Below, piece by piece: positions 16,680-25,467 of a stretch of DNA of 64,000 bases (position 1 is the stretch's first letter; every line of letters starts with the position of its first letter). The notes beneath the pieces are model-generated. The model ran no database searches, was not told the origin of the DNA, and was given only the letters and a program-made list of their open reading frames with translations. Both the position numbers and the translations under genes were made by a program. Origin of the DNA: JAAELZ01 sp965237995. Lineage in GTDB: Bacteria; Pseudomonadota; Gammaproteobacteria; Arenicellales; Poriferihabitantaceae. The stretch is from the NCBI GenBank assembly GCA_965237995.1, contig CBDEGO010000006.1, positions 515,666-579,665 on the forward strand, read 5' to 3'.

Positions 16680-18134
16680 ATGGGCTCAAATCAAGAATTA
16701 GAAGGTCTCATTGGCCGAGAATATAAAGAAGGTTTCGTTACCGATATTGAGGCAGATACCTTGCCTCCTGGTTTGGACGAGGGCGTCATTACTTTTATCT
16801 CTAAAAAGAAAGATGAGCCGCAATGGTTGTTAGATTGGCGGCTAGAGGCGTTTGAAAAATGGAAGCAAATGGATGAGCCTGATTGGGCAAAGTTAAATAT
16901 TGATCCGATCGATTATCAGGCTATTTCATATTATTCTGCGCCAAAAGACCCAGCTGATGGCCCTAAAAGCCTAGATGAAGTTGACCCACGGTTGCTGGAA
17001 ACCTACGAAAAGTTAGGCATACCCATTGCAGAGCAAGAGATGTTAGCAGGGGTTACCAATATCGCGGTTGATGCGGTGTTTGATAGCGTTTCGGTGGCTA
17101 CAACCTTTAAGAAAACTCTATCTGAAGCAGGGGTGATATTTTGCCCGCTGTCTGAGGCGCTAGAAAACCATCCTGAATTAGTTAAGCAGTATTTAGGTAC
17201 AGTGGTACCTGTTTCGGATAACTATTTTGCAGCGCTTAACTGCGCGGTATTTAGCGAAGGCTCATTTGTTTATATTCCTAAAGGGGTGCGATGCCCGATG
17301 GAGTTATCGACTTACTTTCGCATCAATGCGATGAACACAGGCCAATTTGAACGTACTCTGATCATTGCGGATGAAGGTGCCTATGTGAGTTATTTAGAAG
17401 GCTGCACCGCACCGCAGCGCGATGAAAATCAATTACATGCAGCGGTAGTCGAGCTTGTGTGTTTAAAGGATGCTGAGATTAAATACTCAACAGTGCAAAA
17501 CTGGTACCCGGGGGATGAAAACGGCGTTGGCGGCATTTACAATTTTGTTACCAAACGCGGTATTTGTGCGGACGACAACGCAAAAATATCGTGGACTCAA
17601 GTCGAGACTGGGTCAGCCATCACTTGGAAATACCCCAGTTGCGTGCTGCAGGGTGATAACTCAATCGGTGAGTTTTATTCAGTGGCGTTGACAAATAACT
17701 GTCAGCAAGCTGATACAGGTACCAAGATGATTCACCTTGGCAAAGGCTCTAAGAGTACGATTATTTCTAAAGGCATTTCTGCAGGGCGCGGACAAAATTC
17801 TTACCGGGGCTTGGTGCACATGGCAAAAGGCGCTGAAAATGCACGCAATTATTCGCAGTGTGATTCATTATTAATGGGTGATCGCTGTGGCGCGCATACC
17901 TTTCCATATATGGAAATCAAAAACCCTAGCGCTAAAGTTGAGCACGAAGCGACGACATCAAAAATCGGCGAAGACCAGCTATTCTATTGCCGACAGCGCG
18001 GCCTTTCGGAAGAAGATGCCGTGTCGATGATTGTGAACGGCTTTTGCAAAGAAGTATTTAAAGAATTACCGATGGAGTTTGCCGTTGAGGCGCAAAAGCT
18101 ATTGGGTATCAGTTTAGAAGGGGCAGTAGGGTAG
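16680..18134 (+). CDS. sufB: Fe-S cluster scaffold subunit SufB
   Basis: 484 residues, the usual length of the long SufB form. Signatures include the N-terminal EYKEGFVTDIEADT, YIPKGVRCPMELSTYFRINA, YLEGCTAPQRDENQLHAAVV, and the C-terminal KVEHEATTSKIGEDQLFYCRQRGL with its conserved Cys. SufB forms the SufBC2D complex, where clusters are assembled from persulfide sulfur. It is in the iscR-sufBCDT operon. Confidence 0.97.
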   Translation: MGSNQELEGLIGREYKEGFVTDIEADTLPPGLDEGVITFISKKKDEPQWLLDWRLEAFEKWKQMDEPDWAKLNIDPIDYQAISYYSAPKDPADGPKSLDEVDPRLLETYEKLGIPIAEQEMLAGVTNIAVDAVFDSVSVATTFKKTLSEAGVIFCPLSEALENHPELVKQYLGTVVPVSDNYFAALNCAVFSEGSFVYIPKGVRCPMELSTYFRINAMNTGQFERTLIIADEGAYVSYLEGCTAPQRDENQLHAAVVELVCLKDAEIKYSTVQNWYPGDENGVGGIYNFVTKRGICADDNAKISWTQVETGSAITWKYPSCVLQGDNSIGEFYSVALTNNCQQADTGTKMIHLGKGSKSTIISKGISAGRGQNSYRGLVHMAKGAENARNYSQCDSLLMGDRCGAHTFPYMEIKNPSAKVEHEATTSKIGEDQLFYCRQRGLSEEDAVSMIVNGFCKEVFKELPMEFAVEAQKLLGISLEGAVG

Positions 18135-18189
18135 CGGTAAAGTATCGTTCCCACTCGCACCGACACACAAACAATATTTGGTTAGTAGT

Positions 18190-18936
18190 ATGTTAACAAT
18201 TAAAGATTTACACGCACAAGTTGAAGGTAAGGCCATATTAAAAGGGGTTAACTTATCTATTGGCAAGGGCGAAATTCACGCGATTATGGGTCCTAATGGT
18301 TCTGGAAAAAGTACTTTAGCTGCGGTGTTAACAGGCCGTGACGGGTATGCAGTCACCGGTGGTACGGTTGAGTTTATGGGCGAAGATTTACTCGAAATGG
18401 AGCCGGATGAGCGTGCGCAAGCGGGTATGTTTTTAGGGTTTCAATACCCGGTGGAAATTCCTGGTGTGTCAAATGTGTATTTTTTAAAAGCGGCGGTGAA
18501 TGCAGTACGTAAAGCGCAAGGCCGAGAAGAATTAGACGCGATGACTTTCTTGAAGTTGATTCGCGAGAAGGCCGCTTTGATGGAAATGCACGATGAGTTC
18601 ATGCAACGTTCTGTCAATGAAGGGTTTTCTGGCGGCGAGAAAAAACGCAACGAAATACTACAAATGATCATGCTCGAACCTAAACTCGCCATTCTTGACG
18701 AAATAGATTCAGGGCTGGATATCGATGCATTAAAAGTGGTTGCCAAGGGAGTCAATGCCCAGAAAGATGCGGATCGAGCCGTCTTGTTAGTCACCCATTA
18801 TCAGCGCTTGTTAGATTATATCGTGCCTGACTTTATTCATGTCATGTCAGCTGGCCAAATCATTAAATCAGGTGACAAATCATTGGCGCTGGAACTTGAA
18901 GAAAAAGGCTATAGTTGGATTGAAGAAGCCGCTTAA
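18190..18936 (+). CDS. sufC: Fe-S assembly ATPase SufC
   Basis: 248 residues from ATG at 18190 (MLTIKDLHAQVEGK); a TTG 12 bases earlier opens the longer frame. It is an ABC-type ATPase: Walker A GPNGSGKSTLA, Q-loop GFQYPVEIPGV, signature FSGGEKKRNEI, Walker B AILDEIDSGLDID and switch His in VTHYQRLL. SufC powers conformational change of SufBC2D during cluster assembly. Confidence 0.97.
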   Translation: MLTIKDLHAQVEGKAILKGVNLSIGKGEIHAIMGPNGSGKSTLAAVLTGRDGYAVTGGTVEFMGEDLLEMEPDERAQAGMFLGFQYPVEIPGVSNVYFLKAAVNAVRKAQGREELDAMTFLKLIREKAALMEMHDEFMQRSVNEGFSGGEKKRNEILQMIMLEPKLAILDEIDSGLDIDALKVVAKGVNAQKDADRAVLLVTHYQRLLDYIVPDFIHVMSAGQIIKSGDKSLALELEEKGYSWIEEAA

Positions 18937-18952
18937 TCTGCTTTGATTGCAT

Positions 18953-20248
18953 ATGACGATGACAAAACTTGAACAATTTGCACAGGCCTTACCGCAACAA
19001 TTTATCGGTAGCGACTTAGCTTGGTTAGAAACTGCACGAAGTGCGGGGGTTGAGCGTTTCAATCAATTAGGCATTCCAACTACAAAGGACGAAAATTGGA
19101 AATACACTAATTTACGCGCCTTATCTAGCAAGCCTTTCAGTTTTGCTGGTGAAACCAAGCTAGATAAAGTAGAACTGGAAACCTTAGGAAATGATGCGCA
19201 TCAATTGGTATTTGTGAATGGCCAATATCAGGCAGCGCATTCTAAAATAGACGAATTGCCGCAAGGGGCCGTGGTGTGCTCGATGCAAGACGCATTACAG
19301 AACCATGCCGATAAAGTGCAAACACAGTTTGCTGAGATGCAGCCTGAAGATTCTAATGCTTTTGCGAGCTTAAATAATGGCCTATTTACAGATGGTGCTT
19401 TTTTGCATTTGCCAGAAGGGGTTGTTTTGGATAAGCCAGTTGAGTTGGTGTTTTTTGCAAGTGGTGAGCAAACGCTAAATATGCCGCGCAACTTGATTGT
19501 GCTTGAAGCCAATGCCAAGGCAACCATTATTGAGCGGCAGCTTTCGCAAGAAGAAAGTACGGCGTTATCTAACTCCGCGACAGAAATTCGATTGCTAGAC
19601 AACGCGGCTTGTGACTTTTACTTACTGCAAACAGCGCAAGCTAAAGCCCGTCAAATTGGCGGGATGTGGGTACGTCAATCAGCCAACAGTCGTTTTTCTG
19701 TACGGACTATCACCTTAGGCGGGCAGTTGGTTCGTAATGAACTTAAAGTGACTTTGTCAGGCGAAGGTGCGCACACAGACTGTATCGGTTTATTTATCGG
19801 TAAAGGTCGGCAACATATTGATAATCACACCACCATTCGACATAGCGCGCCCAATTGCACCAGCCGAGAAGTATACAAAGGCATCTTAGATGACCGCGCC
19901 AGAGGGGTATTTCATGGCCGCGTTATGGTAGACCAAGATGCGCAGCAAACCTTTGCAGAGCAAGAAAATGCTAACTTATTGCTCTCGCGTGATGCTGAAA
20001 TTGATACCAAGCCGCAGCTAGAAATTTATGCTGACGATGTAAAGTGCTCGCACGGCGCAACGGTCGGTGAACTTGACGCCAAGCAAATCTTTTATTTGCA
20101 GTCTCGTGGCTTAGATAAACAGTCGGCGCGCACCTTATTAACCTATGCGTTTGCGGCAGAAGTTTTAGATGAAATTGAGTTAGATGCACTAAAAACTCAG
20201 TTAGGTAAAGTCATTGCCAAGAACATGCATATAGAGGATATCGATTAG
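18953..20248 (+). CDS. sufD: Fe-S assembly subunit SufD
   Basis: 431 residues from ATG at 18953; TTG at 18947 and ATG at 18959 are alternatives. The N-terminal PTTKDENWKYTNLRAL motif, the central right-handed beta-helix (RNLIVLEANAKATIIERQL), and C-terminal KCSHGATVGELDAKQIFYLQ with its conserved His are standard for SufD. It pairs with SufB in SufBC2D and supports iron acquisition. The gene begins 16 bp after sufC and ends 2 bp before sufT. Confidence 0.96.
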   Translation: MTMTKLEQFAQALPQQFIGSDLAWLETARSAGVERFNQLGIPTTKDENWKYTNLRALSSKPFSFAGETKLDKVELETLGNDAHQLVFVNGQYQAAHSKIDELPQGAVVCSMQDALQNHADKVQTQFAEMQPEDSNAFASLNNGLFTDGAFLHLPEGVVLDKPVELVFFASGEQTLNMPRNLIVLEANAKATIIERQLSQEESTALSNSATEIRLLDNAACDFYLLQTAQAKARQIGGMWVRQSANSRFSVRTITLGGQLVRNELKVTLSGEGAHTDCIGLFIGKGRQHIDNHTTIRHSAPNCTSREVYKGILDDRARGVFHGRVMVDQDAQQTFAEQENANLLLSRDAEIDTKPQLEIYADDVKCSHGATVGELDAKQIFYLQSRGLDKQSARTLLTYAFAAEVLDEIELDALKTQLGKVIAKNMHIEDID

Positions 20249-20250
20249 CC

Positions 20251-20688
20251 ATGAAACGTGTGAATGTAGAAGTACCTAGTCCTGCTACGCCGTCACCAAC
20301 TAATGATGCGGTGTTTGAACAGCTTGAACAAAATGCAGAATATGCGCAGCAACAGATTGCGCGTGCAGATCAGCAAGCCGACAATGGAATTTCTTTAGAA
20401 GAGGCGGTCATTGCAGCGCTTAAAGAAATTTATGACCCTGAAATTCCGATCAATATTTATGACTTGGGTTTAATTTACCGCGTAGATATCGATGGCAGTG
20501 CCGTAGAAATAGACATGACCTTAACCACGCCGGGCTGTCCTGTTGCGCAATCCTTTCCCGGTATGGTTGAAAATACCGTTTCCAAAGTGCCTGGTATCGA
20601 TATTGCGCGGGTCGAGTTAGTATGGGATCCACCATGGACGCAAGATAATTTGACGGATGAGGCACGCCTACAATTGGGCTTAATGTAA
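20251..20688 (+). CDS. sufT: SUF-linked MIP18/DUF59 maturation protein SufT
   Basis: 145 residues. A short N-terminal extension precedes the DUF59 domain (about 48-140): LKEIYDPEIPINIYDLGLIY, MTLTTPGCPVAQSFP with the conserved Cys, and VELVWDPPWTQDNL. SufT helps maturation or delivery of Fe-S clusters under high demand. It follows sufD by 2 bp. In many bacteria sufS and sufE or sufU lie between sufD and sufT; here they are absent. Confidence 0.9.
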   Translation: MKRVNVEVPSPATPSPTNDAVFEQLEQNAEYAQQQIARADQQADNGISLEEAVIAALKEIYDPEIPINIYDLGLIYRVDIDGSAVEIDMTLTTPGCPVAQSFPGMVENTVSKVPGIDIARVELVWDPPWTQDNLTDEARLQLGLM

Positions 20689-20712
20689 AAGCTATTTGCA
20701 AGAGATCTAGGT

Positions 20713-21033
20713 ATGTCAGATTGGGTTGAAGTTGGGCCAGAAGGGTCTATCGCTGAAGGCGCGAATACGGTGGTTGATGTCGATAATGTAATGGTCGCGG
20801 TGTTCCTTCAAAACGGGCAGTACATTGCTGTTGAGGATGCCTGTCCGCATGATGGCAGTGAAATCGCTTCAGGCTGCTTAAAGAATGGCATCTTAGAGTG
20901 TCCTCACCACGGCGCAACGTTCACCTTGGCAACGGGTGAGGTATTAACACCGCCAGCTTATGAGCCTCTAGAGATGTTGCAAGTTAGAGTGGCAGACGGT
21001 GTCATACAAGTAAGAGATGATCGCTGGGATTAG
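20713..21033 (+). CDS. Rieske-type [2Fe-2S] ferredoxin
   Basis: 106 residues forming one soluble Rieske domain. The cluster ligands are CPH (in ACPHDGSE) and CPHHGATF, giving Cys-X-His and Cys-X2-His pairs. The size equals non-haem iron oxygenase ferredoxin components. Its position after sufT suggests electron delivery in cluster assembly or use as a target. It could alternatively feed the Rieske oxygenase at 31.2 kb, which lacks a neighbouring reductase; that link is speculative. Confidence 0.9.
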   Translation: MSDWVEVGPEGSIAEGANTVVDVDNVMVAVFLQNGQYIAVEDACPHDGSEIASGCLKNGILECPHHGATFTLATGEVLTPPAYEPLEMLQVRVADGVIQVRDDRWD

Positions 21034-21098
21034 GCCTAAATCTAAACAAGCGTGTGGTACGCAATCCCATATATAGGCCCAAGCAGTCGGTTCGTTAA

Positions 21099-21869
21099 AT
21101 GCCTAACAAACAAGTTGAAATTCCTCGGCGCTTTTTAGGAATTGCTAAATTATACGGTTTTCAAGGCTTAGCCAAGTTTCAGCGCAGTCATATTATTGTA
21201 ATTGGTATTGGTGGCGTTGGCTCGTGGGTTGCTGAGGCACTTGTAAGAAGTGGCGTTGGCAAGCTAACGCTGATTGATATGGACCATATATCTGAATCAA
21301 ATATCAATCGGCAGTTGCACGCGCTTAACAGCAACCTCGGAATGGCTAAGGTGGCCGCACTTGCTAATCGGCTTAGTGATATCAATCCAGAGTGTGAAGT
21401 GCATTGTATTGATGACTTTGTTGCATCAGAACAACCCGAGAAATATCTAGGTGCGCCTTGCGACTTTGTGATTGATTGTATCGATTACGCAATCACTAAA
21501 GCGGCGATCATTGCTTATTGTAAACGTGAGAAAACTAAAATAATTACTGTCGGTGGTGCTGGCGGCAAAACCAACCCTACTAAAATTACTCAAGGGGACT
21601 TATCGAATACTACTAAAGACAGCCTGCTTTCCAGAACCCGAAAAATATTGCGCCAGCAATATAGCTTTAGCCGTAATGTAAAACGTAGCTTTTGCGTCCC
21701 GGCCGTTTATTCCACTCAGCAACCAGTGGCGCCACATACCGGTGAGGCACGAATCGACACACAAGCAGGCTTAAACTGTGCTGGGTTTGGTTCCGCTGCC
21801 CACTTAACAGCTAGTCTGGGCTTTGTGGCGGTTGATTACGTGTTGCAAAAACTAGCGGATGATAGATAA
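21099..21869 (+). CDS. tcdA: tRNA threonylcarbamoyladenosine dehydratase
   Basis: 256 residues. E1-like ATP-binding fold: IGIGGVGSWVAEALVRSG (about 31-48), the adenylation loop DMDHISESNINRQLHAL, and TVGGAGGKTNPTKI. TcdA (CsdL) cyclises t6A37 of tRNA to ct6A using ATP. In E. coli the gene sits with the CsdA/CsdE sulfur-transfer system. Here it follows the suf operon by 65 bp on the same strand, in keeping with that link. Confidence 0.92.
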   Translation: MPNKQVEIPRRFLGIAKLYGFQGLAKFQRSHIIVIGIGGVGSWVAEALVRSGVGKLTLIDMDHISESNINRQLHALNSNLGMAKVAALANRLSDINPECEVHCIDDFVASEQPEKYLGAPCDFVIDCIDYAITKAAIIAYCKREKTKIITVGGAGGKTNPTKITQGDLSNTTKDSLLSRTRKILRQQYSFSRNVKRSFCVPAVYSTQQPVAPHTGEARIDTQAGLNCAGFGSAAHLTASLGFVAVDYVLQKLADDR

Positions 21870-21921
21870 ATTTTTAACCATCCTATCCGCTTGAGCGAAG
21901 CTATTTTCAGCCCATGGCTTT

Positions 21922-22830
21922 TCAGTCTTCGTTAGCAACGCCGCTCGGCACATGACCAGTGGGCACATGTTGTCTAGTTGACTCGCAGTGGCCACGTTGG
22001 TCGTCAAAAAAGATATCTGCTCTAAATGCTTTTAAGAAGTCACCTTTTTCCATTCCTCCAAGAAATGCCGCTTCGTCAATACGAATGCCCCATGCGCGCA
22101 GCGTACGTATGACGCGCTCATGCGCAGGGGCAGACCGAGCCGTAAACAATGCGGTTCTGATAGGGGATTCATTGGCGTTAAATGCTGACTGAATTTGATT
22201 CAGACTGGATAGGAAGGATTTAAATGGCCCACCTGGTAAAGGGTTAGTCGCAGCTTTTTGTTCATTACGGGTGAATTCTTCAAGGCCCTTTTGCTGATAT
22301 ATTTTTTCTGCTTCATCAGAAAACAAAACGGCATCTCCGTCAAACGCAATGCGTAATTCACGGGTGTCGTCCCGGGTGTTTGGCTTTCTACTTGGCAATA
22401 TCGTGGCGGCTGCGATATTAGCTTCTAAAGCGGCTTTTACGTCATTGGGGTCGGCAGACAAAAATAAATCTGCGCTAAATGATTTTGCGTAAGCCCAAGG
22501 GGATTCACCTCCGGTGAAGGCCGCCCGAGTGATGTTTAGTTTGTGGTGAGCAATTGAGTTAAATATTCTAAGGCCCGTGTCCGCGCTATTGCGCGAAATC
22601 AGCACGACTTCAACCTGCGTTTTTGTTTGTTCTAAATGGTTGAGAGATAGCAGTTTTTCGGCCAAGGTAAAGGCAACTCCCTTTTCGAGAATTTCATTTT
22701 CGTGGTCGAGCTGGTGTTGGTAGTATGCATCAACGCCATGATCTAGGTAGATCTGATGACCTTGTTCTAAGTCAAATAATGCGCGTGAAGAGATGGCAAT
22801 AACCAAGGCGCTTTCAAAATTGACAGACAT
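21922..22830 (-). CDS. Cytosolic-type 5'-nucleotidase
   Basis: 302 residues. ESALVIAISSRALFDLE at the N-terminus, VVLISRNSADTGLRIFNSI (about 75-93), AFTGGESPWAYAKSFSADLF and the HAD-like IAFDGDAVLFSDE (about 167-179) match the bacterial members of the cytosolic 5'-nucleotidase I family. A further conserved block is RAWGIRIDEAAFLGG with DIFFDDQ. It dephosphorylates nucleoside monophosphates. It is monocistronic, convergent with tcdA and divergent from the GntR regulator. Confidence 0.85.
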   Translation of the reverse strand: MSVNFESALVIAISSRALFDLEQGHQIYLDHGVDAYYQHQLDHENEILEKGVAFTLAEKLLSLNHLEQTKTQVEVVLISRNSADTGLRIFNSIAHHKLNITRAAFTGGESPWAYAKSFSADLFLSADPNDVKAALEANIAAATILPSRKPNTRDDTRELRIAFDGDAVLFSDEAEKIYQQKGLEEFTRNEQKAATNPLPGGPFKSFLSSLNQIQSAFNANESPIRTALFTARSAPAHERVIRTLRAWGIRIDEAAFLGGMEKGDFLKAFRADIFFDDQRGHCESTRQHVPTGHVPSGVANED

Positions 22831-23115
22831 CTAAGGGTAGCCCTAATAGCGAGACGATAGAGTGTAACAGAAGTCTACAATAGAGCGTGTAGCCTCTTAA
22901 GGCAGACCTCTCTATTGATACTCAAGTATTTAACAGCGAAGTTTAGTGCGATCAATTGCCTGTCGGTGTAAAAAGTGTACTATTTTGATATAAACGGTAG
23001 TTAAGTGGCTCATATTATTATGTTTTTTAGTACAATTGCAGCGATGCTCTGCTAGTGAAAATAAGCAAATTTCAATCAGCTACTTCTAAATATATTTACG
23101 GGTTATATTACTATT

Positions 23116-23850
23116 ATGTCGATAAGCCAAGAATTTGCATCTGATAGGCCTATCTATGCGCAGTTACGCGAGCGGATTGTAAGTCGCATCCATAATGGAG
23201 AATGGCAGCCAGGGTCGTTGATTCCTGGCGATATGCAACTCGCCAAGGAATACAATGTCAGCCAAGGTACCGTAAGAAAAGCCATTGATTCTCTCGTTGA
23301 TGATCAATTAGTTACTCGCCGCCAAGGTAGAGGCACGTTTCTAGCGAGCCATAGTCCGCAAAAAGAGCTATTCCATTTTTTTCATTTAGTCGATGATAGC
23401 GGTGCACGTGTATTGCCTACCAGTAAAGTACTGTCCGTCTCGGTCATCAAATCTAACGCTACAGTGGCTGAGGTGCTCGCGCTGGATAGCAAAGAGCCCG
23501 TCGCTTGTATTAAAAGAATTCGCTTGCTGGCTAACCGGCCAACCATCATCGAGTCAGTATTTATCTCTGTTGAACGATTTCCACACTTTGCTGATAGAAA
23601 AAGCGAAGATATTCCTAATGCCTTGTACGAGATCTATGAAAAGGAATTTGGCGTAATGATTCGTCGCGCACGGGAAACGCTAGACGTTGCGGTTTCAAAC
23701 GCCAGCCAAGCAGCGCAGTTAGGCGTTGATGTTGGCACTCCTTTATTGCGTATCAAGCGAATCGCCTATAACTTGGAAGACGCGCCGGTTGAATACCGAG
23801 AAAGTTACTGTAATAGCAAACGCTATAGCTATCTAAGTAATTTGTTGTGA
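23116..23850 (+). CDS. GntR-family regulator with UTRA ligand domain (HutC-like subfamily)
   Basis: 244 residues. The N-terminal winged helix (about 10-80) contains IYAQLRERIVSRIHNGEWQP and VSQGTVRKAIDSLVDDQLVT followed by the wing RRQGRGTFLA. The C-terminal UTRA domain (about 95-240) binds a small ligand; PVEYRESYCNSKRY is its typical end. The subfamily includes HutC, which senses urocanate. It stands at the left end of the catabolic island and is its only regulator, so it probably controls it. A 12-bp palindrome (ATACT-CA-AGTAT, 22918-22929) lies upstream as one possible site; I found no copies at other promoters. Confidence 0.88.
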   Translation: MSISQEFASDRPIYAQLRERIVSRIHNGEWQPGSLIPGDMQLAKEYNVSQGTVRKAIDSLVDDQLVTRRQGRGTFLASHSPQKELFHFFHLVDDSGARVLPTSKVLSVSVIKSNATVAEVLALDSKEPVACIKRIRLLANRPTIIESVFISVERFPHFADRKSEDIPNALYEIYEKEFGVMIRRARETLDVAVSNASQAAQLGVDVGTPLLRIKRIAYNLEDAPVEYRESYCNSKRYSYLSNLL

Positions 23851-23968
23851 TGGCTTAGTGGTTAGGAATAGAACAGTCATGCATTCAATCTTCCATTGAT
23901 TGAAAGTTCTCTTGAATTGGTTAGTTCCTCACGTAGTCATTTAGGTACTTTGTGCTTATAAGCGTAGA

Positions 23969-24625
23969 TTATTGCTGCGATTTCATAGATTCGATAAATT
24001 GCTTTGATTCAGCAATCGACAACTCCATTTGCTGAATTAGCGCAGCAACTTTGTCCTCCACCGATAATACCTCGCTAGAAATACCACTAATGACACGGGC
24101 ATTGAGGTTGTGTTTCAAGTAGAGCGTATTGTCTTGAAGTACCTGCAAAACGGGCTCGACCTTGGCGTAGGCATTTTGCATTTGTTGGTGGATCACCGCG
24201 TAACGAATTTTGGTTTTGACTAAGTTTGATGCACTTATTTGGCGAAGGTTTTGGTTAGAATATTGGGTAAGCTCCTGCTCCCATTCTGTAAATAGCGCGG
24301 TGGCGACTTCGTCAACGCTTGCAATTCGGTTTTCCAGTTTTTTGGCACTTCGCTCGCTATCGGCGACTGAGTTAGCTAGCTGTTTATAATTTCCCTCTAG
24401 CTCGCTGTCACTCGCATCGAGCAGTGTGGTCAATTCGGCGTAGGCTGATTTAAACTCTTGCTTGGTTTGTTCTTGCAGTGCGGATGTCTTTTCAATTCTA
24501 TCAATCAAGATATCCCGTTTGTGCACCCCCACTTTTTCAAGTGCAGAATACTGTACATTTTGCACTGTACTGCAGGCTGTGAGAGTGAACAAAGTAAGCA
24601 GTAACAGAAAATAGTTTTTCATCAA
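23969..24625 (-). CDS. DUF2959 lipoprotein
   Basis: 218 residues. A lipoprotein signal ends TLTAC with acylated Cys18. The rest is almost wholly helical and charged, with heptad-like Leu/Ala spacing suggesting a long coiled coil (about 35-215). Conserved blocks are RDILIDRIEKTSALQEQTKQ, SERSAKKLENRI and YLKHNLNARVIS. The DUF2959 family has no known function. Its neighbour at 24748 is a paralogue in divergent orientation. Confidence 0.75.
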   Translation of the reverse strand: MMKNYFLLLLTLFTLTACSTVQNVQYSALEKVGVHKRDILIDRIEKTSALQEQTKQEFKSAYAELTTLLDASDSELEGNYKQLANSVADSERSAKKLENRIASVDEVATALFTEWEQELTQYSNQNLRQISASNLVKTKIRYAVIHQQMQNAYAKVEPVLQVLQDNTLYLKHNLNARVISGISSEVLSVEDKVAALIQQMELSIAESKQFIESMKSQQ

Positions 24626-24747
24626 GTAAAATAAAAGGTACTCAGGGTTTAGTCAGTTTAACAAAATTAAGTAATTGCAAAGGCAAAAAACATGTTAAAT
24701 TTTTATTTGATATCAATTTACTCGCGAGTTTCCGCGTGGCTTTATAA

Positions 24748-25464
24748 ATGAACGCACTATTAAGAATGTTACCCTTATTGCTTAAAGGAAAATTGCTTGG
24801 CAAAAGTAAAAAATGGGTGGTGTTGGCGACAACCCTATTTGGCGCCTATCAGCTGTTCAGCCCAGACGGTGTGGGCGCGCAATGGGGCGTTCCAAGTTAC
24901 GACACGTTTTATTCTGAACCTCGTGACGTATTGGTTAACCGAGTAGAGGCCGCAAGGGATGTACAACAGGAAACGGCAGAAGAATTTAAGTCAGCGCTTG
25001 AGCGATTTAAAGAAGTTACCCAATTTGATGGCGGTGATTTAGAGGCAAAATTTAACAAATTAAATGCCGCATTTGAAGACAGTGAAGCGGCTGCAGATAA
25101 AGTCAGCAGCCGGATAGACCGCGTAACCAACGCCACTAACACTTTATTAAAAGAATGGCGTGAAGAGCTAAATGATTACCATGATGCAGCGATTAAAGCG
25201 CGCGCAAATACACAATTTGACAAAACCCGCCTGCACGCTGAAAAAATGATAGCAGCCATGCGAAAAGCGGAACAAAAAACGAAGCCGGTGTTAGATGCAT
25301 TTCGTGACCAAGTCTTGTTTGTTAAGCATAACTTGAACATGCAAGCGATTAGTTCTCTGACTGAAGAAAGCAATGTTATTGAACAGCATGTTTCTCAGTT
25401 GATAGCAGAAATGGAAGCCTCCATTGCTGAGGCCGAGCGGTTTATACAAAATATGAAGAGTTAA
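24748..25464 (+). CDS. DUF2959 protein with N-terminal membrane anchor
   Basis: 238 residues. A weakly hydrophobic N-terminal segment (about 20-40: SKKWVVLATTLFGAYQLF) replaces the lipobox of its paralogue. The DUF2959 helical region follows, with RDVLVNRVEAARDVQQETAE, ASDKVSSRID-like repeats and FVKHNLNMQAISSL aligning block by block with the gene at 23969. It ends 3 bp before the GTG of the oxygenase gene and so could be co-transcribed with it. Function is unknown. Confidence 0.72.
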   Translation: MNALLRMLPLLLKGKLLGKSKKWVVLATTLFGAYQLFSPDGVGAQWGVPSYDTFYSEPRDVLVNRVEAARDVQQETAEEFKSALERFKEVTQFDGGDLEAKFNKLNAAFEDSEAAADKVSSRIDRVTNATNTLLKEWREELNDYHDAAIKARANTQFDKTRLHAEKMIAAMRKAEQKTKPVLDAFRDQVLFVKHNLNMQAISSLTEESNVIEQHVSQLIAEMEASIAEAERFIQNMKS

Positions 25465-25467
25465 ACC

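Noticed and set aside
20713..21033. Small Rieske protein as dedicated partner of the oxygenase at 31 kb
   Set aside because: The two are 10 kb apart and the ferredoxin sits in the suf operon; no evidence beyond shared cofactor type.
22918..22929. Palindrome ATACT-CA-AGTAT upstream of the GntR gene as an operator
   Set aside because: Single occurrence; I did not find the same word before the island's other transcription units, so it is only mentioned in the regulator entry.
23884..23904. Inverted repeat TTCAATC/GATTGAA after the GntR gene as a terminator
   Set aside because: AT-rich 7-bp stem with no T run; too weak to call.
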